A stretch of 64,000 bases of DNA, taken from positions 17,108,271 through 17,172,270 of the forward strand of contig OZ234499.1 in the NCBI GenBank assembly GCA_965153455.1. Reading direction: 5' to 3'. The position numbers were made by a program, and so were the translations under genes. The notes under the pieces are model-generated. The model saw only the letters and a list, made by a program, of their open reading frames with translations, was not told the DNA's origin and did no database searches. Shown here piece after piece: positions 14,330-24,109 of the stretch. The first letter of the stretch is position 1, and each line of letters starts with the position of its first letter. This DNA is from Sphagnum compactum. Its lineage: Eukaryota > Bryophyta > Sphagnopsida > Sphagnales.

Positions 14330-14640
14330 TGACGTTCGGACACAATCCGCTCGTGCCGTGCCCATTCCGCCCGTGTTTAGCCCGTGCCTAGTCCGCCTGT
14401 GCTCGTGCCCAATCCCGTGCCCGTGCCCAGTCTGTGCCCAGTCCGCCCGTGTCCAGTTCGTCCATGCCGTGCCCCTCTCCCGGGCCCAGCCTGCCCGTGC
14501 CCGTACCTAGTCCGTGCCCAGTCCCGTGCCCAATCTGTGCCCAGTCCCGCCCGTGCCCGTGCCTAGTCCGTGCCCAGTCCCGCCCGTGCCCGTGCCCGTG
14601 CCTAGTCCGTGCCCAGTTCCCGCCCGTGCCGAAGACAGAC
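14330..14640 (+). repeat. GC-rich minisatellite (CCGTGCCCAGTC words)
   Basis: A sharply bounded GC-rich block inside AT-rich DNA, made of permuted words GCCCGTGCC, TAGTCCGTGCCCAGTCCC and CGCCCGTGCC. The most regular part (about 14510-14635) repeats a unit of roughly 33-60 bp in which extra CCCGTG hexamers are gained or lost. Several overlapping open frames on both strands only read the repeat as Pro/Val/Ser or Gly/His/Arg strings. They have no start context or domain and are not called as genes. Confidence 0.8.
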
Positions 14641-15839
14641 TGACAGACGTAGTGTTGGGCATCGCCCGCTGCTTCACCGGCCTCTCCCTCCCCCACCCCC
14701 CAAAACCCCCGTCACAAACAGACGGACTTACTGAATTAATATATATGATATGATAGAAGAAACATAAAACGAATATATGAACACAACAAAACTTTATATG
14801 GCCTTAATATGAACTACTGTCCTTAGCTTTTTATTATACTCTTAGTAAAACCGAACATTAACAGGACACATTAAAATTCATCAACCATTTTTCAATACAA
14901 GATTCAAAGTACAATTTGCTTCCATACCCTTTTCTTCTTTTTTTAATGTCACACATACCCTTCCTCCCAAGAGAAGGATTTTTAGAAAAAATCAACAATT
15001 GTAACTCCAACAATTGTTAAAAAAGGTCACCAATGCCACTTTTTAGATAAACCTTTGGTTATTATGGCAAGAAAAAAATTTCATCCATGAAAATGATGTT
15101 AGACAACATGGGTCTTTTAAGCCCTTCGCTATAGGACATCAACGATCATCCATAATCATCAACAAGTTGATCGTTGTTCATTAATTGACCACTATGATTG
15201 GTCTATGTGTTATTTATTTCATTAATTAAATAAAATATAGTGTAAACTATAATGTTTATGGGTGGGTGAAGGCTACACACTTATGTTAAAACTGGATGTT
15301 ATATCTAATCATTAGTAGAAAAAAATAGTTTCTTTTATTGGAAAATCTAATTTAAAAAGACCCATTTTGGATAGGCATCAAAAAGATTATTCATTATTTT
15401 GAATAAGTCAATTTTAACATTTTCATTGTGATTAGGGTGGTATTTTTGATTAGTAAAATAACAAACCATTTCAATTGGTAAATAAAAAACCATTGACTAA
15501 TAATGATAAAATTATTATAAAAAATATTTTTGTGGTAGGTAACTAGGTTATATAAAAAAGGTAGGTGGTAATTTAGCCCAACCCAATTTAGTTTAACCTA
15601 CCTACCCTACATAACCTAAGTTAATCTAATTTACCTAATTTATTTAACCTAATTTAACCTATGTACATTAACTCGCTAGGCATGTACATAGGTTATAAAT
15701 ATTAGGAATTGAACCATTCACCTTTTTAATGATAATTCGAATGTTTAACCAATGAACCGCGTTTCAAAAGGTGACAATTTTTGTTATATTTTTTATTTCA
15801 CATGTTGAAATTTCACATCAAATGTTGTACATTACTTAT
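14641..15839. other. Intergenic DNA, no gene seen
   Basis: No coding signal. About 15545-15720 contains degenerate TAACCTA/TACCTA words that lead into the TAGG-type repeat block. Confidence 0.55.
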
Positions 15840-16195
15840 GTAGGTAAGTAGGAAGCTTAGGTAATTACTAACAAATAGATAAGTAGATTGTAAGAAATAG
15901 GAGGTAGGTACATAGGCACAGGAAATAAGTAAATAAATAGGTTGTATGATGGGAAGTAGGAGGTATGTATGTAGATAGAGGAGGTAGGTAGTTAGATAGG
16001 TTGTATGATGGGAAGTAGGAGGTAGGTACATAAGTAGGTAAGTAAGTATGTATATAAGTAGAAGAGGTAGTTTTAAATAACATAGGTATGTGGGTTGATG
16101 GGTGGGTGGGTAGGTAAGTAGGTAGGTTAATTGTAGGATGGTAGGTGAAAGGTAATATCTAAGTAGGTAGGTAGGAGGTAAGTAGGTAGCTTGGT
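15840..16195 (+). repeat. Imperfect TAGG/TAAG tetranucleotide repeat block
   Basis: About 350 bp dominated by GGTA, AGTA and GATA steps, with an internal duplication: GGTTGTATGATGGGAAGTAG occurs at about 15940 and again at about 15999. Open frames on the minus strand (Thr/Tyr/Leu-rich strings) are translations of the repeat and are not genes. Confidence 0.8.
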
Positions 16196-16896
16196 TTATT
16201 AACTACATAAGATGTCCCATTTGACTATAAGATCATTGACCATCTTGACCAAAGATTAAAAAAAAATATTCAACTTGATTATATGTCACATTTGGCTAAA
16301 ACCCATTGGCATAGGCCTCTAGTCAAAATGTATTTGTGTATTAATCGAGAAAAACCAATTAATCAACTTGGAATGTTTGAAAAAACTTGCTTTTGTATAT
16401 GTGAACATGATAGCCACGTCATTATTGTCAACAACTTATAATGTCATTATATACACACTTTACTATTAAGCACCATAATTAAGAAAATATTTTCTTTTTA
16501 TCCAAAATGCTTGTAGAAATTCTATTGCTCCATTCTGCACACCAATTCATCCTTCGCACATCTCTATTCAACAAATAATTTTGAACTCCTTGCACACTAA
16601 TTTCAACTCTTTTCAAACTTGCATAGTAAAAACAATAAATAGACACCACCAATACAACACACAAAATTTTAAAACATTACCAAATTTTTTTTGTTTCATA
16701 GCAATCCATCATAATCAGTTGGCATTAAAAAGAAACAATATTATGATGTTTACTCTTTTCATCTTCAATTGAAAACAATCAAGGCACAAGACAACCTTAA
16801 AATGGCCATTTTCATATTAAAAAAATCCAAAAGCTTTATTTCTATGTCACCTAAGTACTTATGGGCAGGGGCAAAACTCAACCATATGACACTCAT
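16196..16896. other. Intergenic DNA, no gene seen
   Basis: AT-rich sequence between two repeat blocks, with short open frames only. Confidence 0.5.
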
Positions 16897-17673
16897 TGGT
16901 ACGAACAACTTGCTAAACCAATCATGTGGTTGTAACAATCAATCGTTTAAACCGATCATGTGTTTGAAATGAACAACCAATTAAATTGGTCGTGTACTTA
17001 AAATAAAACAACACATTGAATGTTTCATGTTAAAACAAAAGCAACTTGTTATGCTCATAAGGTTGGAACAAACAATTGGATAAAAATCGATCCTAGGATT
17101 TTAATAAAATAATTCACTAAACAACTCATGCTTGGAATTCCAAGAACGTTAAAAAATAACAACATATTTAAAAACTAGTCATGTGATTGAAATGACACTA
17201 CGACAAAATGTGGGTGCAGTTCACTAGTCCCCGTTCATTAAACTAGTGAATTCATTATTTCTTCACTGGTCCCCCGTTCACTACAACCAGTGAATTCACT
17301 CAAAATCCAGTGAAATCACTTGGCGTACAAGGACACCTTCTGTTGTAGTGTGAATAATTGGATAAATCGGTCACATAATTGGAGTCAAGCAACACACTAA
17401 ATGGCTCATGTGTTCATAAAAAACACATTGAGAAAAAAAAAACTTGTTAAAGGAAATGTGTGGTTGGAACAAAACAATCGAATAAACTAGTCATGTGGTT
17501 GGAATAGAGAGATCTTCAACTAAACTAACTAGTCATGTGGTTAGAGCAAACAACCCACTAAACCGGTCATGTGGTCCAAGTTGAAAAAGAGTGTTTGGGG
17601 AAGCGCAACCCGCTAAACAGGTGGTGGGGTTAGAAGTTAGAACGAGCAACCCGCTAAGCCGGTCACATGCTGG
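16897..17673 (+). repeat. Decayed array of about 38-bp units upstream of TTC5
   Basis: Roughly 15 diverged copies of a unit close to CAACCCACTAAACCGGTCAT followed by GTGGTTGGAA. Examples start near 16903, 16935, 17073, 17455, 17516, 17547, 17605 and 17646. The copies nearest the TTC5 gene are best preserved (CCCGCTAAACAGG, CCCGCTAAGCCGG) and those farther upstream have drifted. A 155-bp MITE (17196-17350) interrupts the array. The array ends about 470 bp before the TTC5 start codon, so it is close to or within the promoter. Confidence 0.7.
17196..17350. mobile_element. CACTA-type MITE, 155 bp, with TGA target duplication
   Basis: The element starts CACTACGACAAAATGTG and ends CCTTCTGTTGTAGTG, giving inverted ends CACTAC(G/A)ACA. 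It is flanked by TGA at 17193-17195 and 17351-17353. A 3-bp duplication and a CACTA start are the signature of the CACTA (En/Spm) superfamily. Inside are two related blocks of about 40 bp, each beginning near TTCACTRGTCCCC and ending in the complementary RCYAGTGAATTCA, so each block can fold on itself. There is no coding capacity, so it would depend on transposase made elsewhere. Confidence 0.8.
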
Positions 17674-18145
17674 ATGAAAGCAGCAGCGGGGTTAGTGATG
17701 AAGCAGTGACGAAAGTCAGTCGCGTCTGATGATGTGACTACGAAGTAGTGTTGTTGTTGCTGCTGCTGCCGCTGCTGCTGCAGTTGCTGAGTACCTAAAC
17801 ACCGCCTTCGCTGAGTACATCGGTAATGAGAGGAGCAGGAGGACACCGAGGAGGAGGAGGATGAGGAGGACGAGGAGGAGAAGAACAACGAGGACAACGA
17901 CGACGAATGCACTTGTTGCCAAATCTGCACTGCATTACACTTCACTACTTTCTTGGTCTTTTTCTTCTTCTTCTTCTTCTTCTACTGCAACAATATAAGC
18001 ATTTACTGTTTCTTTCGGTTTCCTCCTTTGCTTGGAAATTACAGTGTAGAACCAACAACGACACGATCAGAGCCTGGAGTTGGGGAAAACAAAGGTAGCG
18101 GAGGAGTAGGAGGAGGAGGAGGAGGAGGAGGAGAAGTGGCAAGGG
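17674..18145 (+). promoter_or_regulatory. Proximal promoter and 5' leader region of TTC5
   Basis: Between the repeat array and the TTC5 ATG lies a stretch rich in GAGGAG, CTG/CTT and GGA triplet runs (for example GGA repeats about 18101-18133 and TTC repeats about 17960-17983). No TATA box could be assigned with confidence. Open frames here are triplet-repeat translations. Confidence 0.45.
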
Positions 18146-21100
18146 ATGGAGGGAAGAAGCAACAGAGAGTCCGAGAATCAAGATCCTTTTGTGTCCTTAT
18201 TATCTATGATTGAGGATTTGTACTGTGTGCGAGATACTTTCTTCCCGCTTGATCCGAGTATCAAGAAAGCGCGGCTGGATAATTTGATGCAGCAAGCGTT
18301 GATTGTTCTCGCTGAAATCGCATCAGGTGCTGCTTCTCGCCTTGTTGTCTTTAATGTTTCTTGTTTGTTTTTGGAACCAATTTTGTTTTGTTTTGTTTTT
18401 TCTGTTTCGGTTTTTGGAGAGTTTTTGTTCGCTTCTTTTACTACTTTGTTTTGAGAATAAAAGGCCGGCGTGAGGAAGAGTTTTTAGTTTGTGAAAATGC
18501 CGAAGAGCTCAGTCCAGGGCTTTGCTGGAAATGTTTAGAATGCAGGAAGCAACCGGAGCAACGAGCGCAATGGGAGTATTTGCGAGGGAAGGTCCTTGAT
18601 GCGGGTCCTGACTACTGCAAAGAAGCTGAAGATCATCTCGCAAAATCTGTACTCACATTTCGCCCTTTCCATGAATCTTTCTTTCTAGTAGAGAAGAATT
18701 ACATTTGTTACTGACAATAGAATGGTGCAGGATTTTTTTGCTATTGATTCTCAAGGTATCAAGCTTTGGAGTGGAGTGAACAGGTGAAGCTAGATCCATC
18801 CAGAGTGGATGCATGGTGTTGTCTGGGCAACTGTTTTTGGAAGAAAGGAGATCTCTCACAGGCCAAAAACTGCTTCAATTATGCACTTAGCAAGGTCTCC
18901 TTCAGTCCCTGAACACTTCAGTGATTATGAATAAGTTACAGCTCTGAAGTTCCTTTTGTACTTTGATGGTCAAGTTTTCCCATCCAGAATTGCTCTTGAT
19001 TTGGGAGTTGACAAACAGGAGATACCTGGGGTGGGATGTGGACAGGGGCTGAACAAGAAAGCTCTCCAACAGCTATCTATGCTTGAGCGGCGAATTGCCA
19101 AAGGTAAAGCTTATTACTCTCATCAGGGTATTTCTGTGACCATGGTGCAAGGTTTATGCTCTGCTTCTATAATGATTTAGACCTATGACTATCTTGATAA
19201 AGTCCAGTTGATATTGTTGAAACTTTACAGCAGGATAAGTGGCATTGCTGCTGATTATTGCTCATGAAAGTGTCTCATTCCCAACCTGTGCCGTCTTTGT
19301 TCCTATTGTAAAAGCGTGCCCTAATTTTTGTAGTGTATTTAGATGACTGTTGTCATGCGCAAGAACTCAGTGAGGATCTTCCAGGATCTCATGAAATGGA
19401 AGGCATCTTCTGTTGTGGAAGCACACACCCTCTGGAAATTAGGGCAGGCTTTTATGCTGGAGAAGGGTAGGGCCCTTGGCCCTTCCTTGTTTTCTGGTGC
19501 CCATCACTTGGGCTGCCGCCCTTGTGCCTAGGCACCTCAAAACAAGGAAGTGCCTCTGGCTCTACCCTTCTCCTATACTTTTATTGTTGTTTTCAGTTGA
19601 TGTGAACTAGTTACAAGCATGTATCTGTTGAGCTCTTATGAACCGCTGGCAAGGATTTAGGGTGGCCATCTTTGTCATCTTAGATCTGGTAATGACAAAT
19701 CAAAGCCTCTGTTTTCTTAGACTACATGACATTCACCCATGCCACATATTGGTATAATGACATGGGAGAAACTTCCTTACTTGTGGTCACACAGCATGTA
19801 CTTGTCATTTTATTCTTCACTTCAGCTGTGCCAATCATTGTGAATGTAGAGTTGGAAGCAGTACAGTGTCTGAGACATATATACACTGTTGCTAATAGGC
19901 AAACATTACAAAAACTGTCGATGCAGGAAGTCCAGATGAGGCAGAGACAATAGAAGAAAGCATTCGACATGCTAAGCAAGCAGTCACTCTTGACATCAAG
20001 GATGGCCAGTCTTGGTGTATGCTTCTGATCTCAAATGACCCTCTTCAAACCTGGAATAGAGTAGGATAAATGTTGTGCCATGGCAAATGAGATGAAGCTT
20101 ACCCACAAGTTTGTTGCATCTGGAATCGGGACACTATTGAAATCCTTTTTTCACTATGTCTCTTGGCTGCTTGCTGATATCATGATTGAGTCTTCCTGTT
20201 GCTTCTGGAAATGCAACAGAAACTCAGGATGGAGAATTTTGAATTCTCAGTTAGGTTTCAATACTGAACTTAATCCTGGCAAATGATCCTAAATTCATGA
20301 CTCACATGGATGTTTTGGGCTGCAGACACTCTAGGGAATGCTTTCTTCACAAGCTTCTTTGTGACGGGTGCTTGGGATCAGAGTAAGCTGCATCAGTCCC
20401 TCAAAGCTTATCAAAATGTGGTGAGTCCTTTGGTGTCCATATCAATCATTCTTGTGTCTGTGACTTAGTTTGATTCAGTGCAATGTAACAAGGGCAATGA
20501 TGTCCAAGTCGCATTGAGAGTTGCTCCCAGTGACAGCAGCTGCTACTTAGCCAAGCATTTTTTGTCCAATTTTGTAAACTTGGTTGGATCTTCCCAACTT
20601 GTTGTAGAGTTTCTGTAGGTTGTAGAGCTTCTGAGCCCCTTGATAGATATCAGTACTTAAGCACACCTTTGCAGCATTTCAACAGAGATGTAAAATGTTT
20701 GGGTTTAGTGGTTTTCAACAGGTTTGCTGGTTTTAGTAGTCAATCCCATCTGCAGTGCAGCTCTGAAATGTCTTAACACATAGGATGACCTAGAAAGCAA
20801 CTGTGTAATGAGTCACCTGCAGCATTGCTGCAGGAGTATATCAATTTGGACCATTGTCTGTTTAGGCAGTCAAGCAGAAAATCTTGGAATAGGTTTAGGG
20901 TGAACTAGGCTGGTTGCAGTCCCTTGCACCTGGATCAAGGCTTTGTTGTATCCTACCCTTAAGATACTACAGTTTTGGTACTACTCCGTTTCAAACTCTG
21001 ATGAATTTGCCAGCTTTGAGACAGTAATATACATAGCACTAACTTCTGGTTGAATTTATTGTAGTGCTGATTATGGCTGAATTTTCAACATCAAAAGTGG

Positions 21101-24100
21101 CTTCTTGGTTGACTCATGTGCTGATTATTTTATGTTCTGGGGTGCATGTCATGTAGGAGAAAGATGAAATGGCAAGTGCGAATCCTGATCTACATTTTAA
21201 CAGTGCAACAGTGAGATCTTTGATTCCATCAATCATCCACTTCAAATTGCATGTTAATTTGATTGACGATGCATTTTGGAAACTCAGACCATCCAAGTTT
21301 TGAATCCCTCACCAATTGGATGGAGGTATTGAGTTGGAGCAGGTCCATCAATATTTGGAGGATTATGAAAGGGCTCTGCAAAAGTTTGAGGCTGCTAGTA
21401 TCCGTGATCCAGGGCTACATGCTGAACATGAAGTTAGTAAACTAGTAAACTTGCTCAGCAAACTTGAAGATCTCACTGTCAATAAGGTAAGCTCTCTCAA
21501 TTCTTGGCTCTCCATGTCCATCCTAGGGCCTTAGAAGGTTGGCAGTCTTACAGCAGGATGACATGTCTCTCATCCTTAGGGAAGATCAATAAGATGGCAA
21601 ATGCCAAAGAGATAACAATTACCATAGTAGCTGCATGTACCACTGCAATGATATTCATGGAAGGTTATAGATTGCATTATGAGCCCAAAAATGACCAGCA
21701 AGGGATGCTCAAACTGCTAAATTGTCTATGGTCTTTCCATAGCTATGATTTCTATTACAGTTATGGGAATCAAAGAGGAGGCTGTGTAAAGCAGTAGTCT
21801 GGCAGGAAAGAATGCAGCAAGAAGGTTTAAATTTCAAACCATAAACAAACTTGAAGTAGAAATTCACACAATTCTGGTTGGCTCTCCACAAGGGTTTCTG
21901 CAGATTGCTGGTTGTCTCAACCATATTGCTATCTGAGCAGAAACACTTTGGAGAGAGAAATTCCTATTGTGTTGTTTGTAGAATTGGAGATGGCTTTTGG
22001 TTGGTGTATGAATTTGTGGTTTAGATTGCCTGTCAATGTTAGGATTGGTGTTTCCCCAGTTCAACATTTGATATTTGGTTTGATTTGTATACAGGGGCGA
22101 ATCAAGCCAAAGAGATTAGCATCAATTCTATCTTGCCTTCCTCCAGATACTTGTAAGCCTCTTTCACTATTCTAAGATGGATTTCTACTAGCTGGCAACA
22201 ATGACAATTTGACTTGAAGACTTGGGGAGGATTCCATGGAACAGTTTTGGGGGATATTGGTGCAAATTCAATCAAAAGCAGACAGTGGCATCATATTGTC
22301 AGAATCAGTGCTGCAAGTCTGGTTACCCATAGAGGTTTTGGTTCTTGATGTCGTCACATTGTCTCACCAATTACCAAGACACTTTGTCAGATTTTGTAAG
22401 GAAAAGAGATGAGTATTTAATTATTATGTTCAACAGAATGTCAGAGCAAGATTAATTTTTAGCAAGAGTAGCATCAAGAGGAAGAACTGAAAATATGATC
22501 AGAGTCTCAACACAACAATGAGTACAGTTGCTTAAATTGTTTAAACTCAAAACTGCCATGACTTCCTGAGGTAGGCAGTGAGAGCAGTTTTGATCTTTGT
22601 TGCCATGCACTCAATGTAATATCTCATCTACTCCCAAATAGGGAGTGATACCCTGCCCATGTCACACTACTAGGGCTGATAATGGAAAACTGGTACTTTC
22701 TCCCAACCTTTGCAGGTTATTCAAAGGGCAAACCTTAGGATTTAGTGGATCAAGAGCATGAAAGAATGGAAACTCAAGACCAGGACTTCTTTGGGAAGTT
22801 AAATCTCTCTCTGTCTGCCCTTGAAAAACTGGAGTTCAGTTATGTCTTGGGGGTTGGAATGGGAACAGCTGTTGGTGCTCACAAGCAAGTAAGAGTTGGA
22901 GCCTTGCAAGAAGGATTTAACAAGGGTGTGGCACTGCTAGGGAAAGTGCTACAGACTGTCCCTCATGAGAATTCAGTGCCCCTGTATGTTCCTTGCTCCC
23001 ATGTTCTGCCCCATGCATGTTATTTATTGTAAGAAGATTCATAGCAATTCACAATGCTAGAACAGATTACTTTAAGCTGATGGCCACACATTGCCTCTTG
23101 TAGCTGTGTGCAGTGTTGTACACCAACCTCTTTGCTATGCATGGTAGTTTTGTAAGAGCATTTGCAGTACGTAAAAAATTCTGGAAAGAATTATTTGTAA
23201 CCAATATCCAATGCCTGTGTGCTTAGCTCCTGCCAAAGTAGGAGTCTTCATGTTAATATCACACTAATGTTTAAATGCATTTCATTTGTGGCTTTAGCAC
23301 AAGAGAACTGGAGGTAAAATCCTTGATATTTTAAGACCAAATGGCATAGGCAGCAGTGTTAAGCAGAAGCCAGTCATCAGGATAAGGTCTAGTAACAGAG
23401 CAGTGTGTGCATGTCTCTTCGTGTTGGAGTTTTTACAGCATGTAATGGACTGAAGCAATGTTGTGCAGTTACTATTTAGTGGCTGATCGAGAAGCCAACT
23501 GCTTTGCTCTCTCTGTGTATGCGCTTCGTGAGGGTGCGGTAAATCTCTTCTTCATTAACGTTATTTGGAAGAATTGATGATGAAATGTCAGGTGGTGTTG
23601 AAGTGACAATTTTGACTTGACGATGTTTTACTGTCAACCTGGTTGGAGTCTTTTAAGAGTCTTGGTGAATCTGCAGATTAGGGAGGGTAACACTGTGACA
23701 TTACTGGAACCTTTCTTCCACAATGTGTGCGTGTCATGGCAGGGCAAGGTGAAGATCTCTCCATTTTCTTCAAATGGCGTTCTTCATTGTTTTCAATTCT
23801 TGGGTTCACATGTTCATATCCTATGGTTACATGTAAGGGTCTGTCTTCCAATTAGCAGAGGGCCCTAGTGTACCACTTTGGGGTTCTCAATAGTTTGTTG
23901 CAAAGTGATTTAAAAGTGAAATCATCTATTTTTGGTCATTTTCTCTGAGAGGATCTGCATGAAAGCCTCATTGAGTCTTTGTGATGCAGACATATCAATA
24001 CAAAGCGATACGTGTGGATCTACCTCAGCAGCTTCTGTTGAATGGGCGGCCTACCTTAGTACAGGATGCTGTTTGCTCAACACTGCAAGCAGAAAATATT

Positions 24101-24109
24101 GCTCCTTGA
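18146..24109 (+). CDS. TTC5: Tetratricopeptide repeat protein 5 (TTC5/Strap) with C-terminal OB fold
   Basis: Thirteen exons: 18146-18326, 18518-18648, 18784-18894, 19046-19103, 19927-20016, 20326-20420, 21157-21210, 21343-21486, 22095-22152, 22869-22983, 23469-23538, 23677-23748 and 23990-24109. All phases agree and the protein is 432 residues; human TTC5 is about 440. The N-terminal helices (IEDLYCVRDTFFP) lead into TPR motifs with family signatures: EYLRGKVLDAGPDYCKEAED, AWCCLGNCFWKKGDL, TLGNAFFTSFFVTGAWDQSK and YLEDYERALQKFEAA. The C-terminal part (LQEGFNKGVALLGKVL, YYLVADREANCFALSVY, TLLEPFF, IRVDLPQQLLLNGR) is the TTC5 OB fold. In animals TTC5 is a p300 cofactor and binds nascent tubulin chains to trigger tubulin mRNA decay; the plant role is not established. 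Exon 2 could instead start at 18539 (425 residues). The exon 10 acceptor at 22868 is purine-rich and weakly supported, but it is the one found that keeps phase. Confidence 0.9.
19459..19573 (+). repeat. Long imperfect stem-loop in TTC5 intron 4
   Basis: The left arm begins GGAGAAGGGTAGGGCC and the right arm ends GGCTCTACCCTTCTCC. The arms continue through CTTCCTTGTTTT on the left and AAAACAAGGAAG on the right, and then GGTGCC/GGCACC. About 43 paired positions with around eight mismatches enclose a loop of roughly 30 nt. It is transcribed as part of the intron. It may be a small foldback element or an intronic hairpin RNA; no mature small RNA can be inferred. Confidence 0.65.

Noticed and set aside
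14295-14753. Six overlapping open frames in the GC-rich block
   Set aside because: All are translations of the minisatellite words, on both strands and in several frames, with no start context or domain.
15813-16083. Minus-strand Thr/Tyr/Leu-rich open frames
   Set aside because: They only translate the TAGG/TAAG repeat.
17637-18181. Leu/Val/Ser-string open frames in the TTC5 leader
   Set aside because: They are triplet-repeat translations on both strands; the TTC5 start at 18146 is supported by family similarity.
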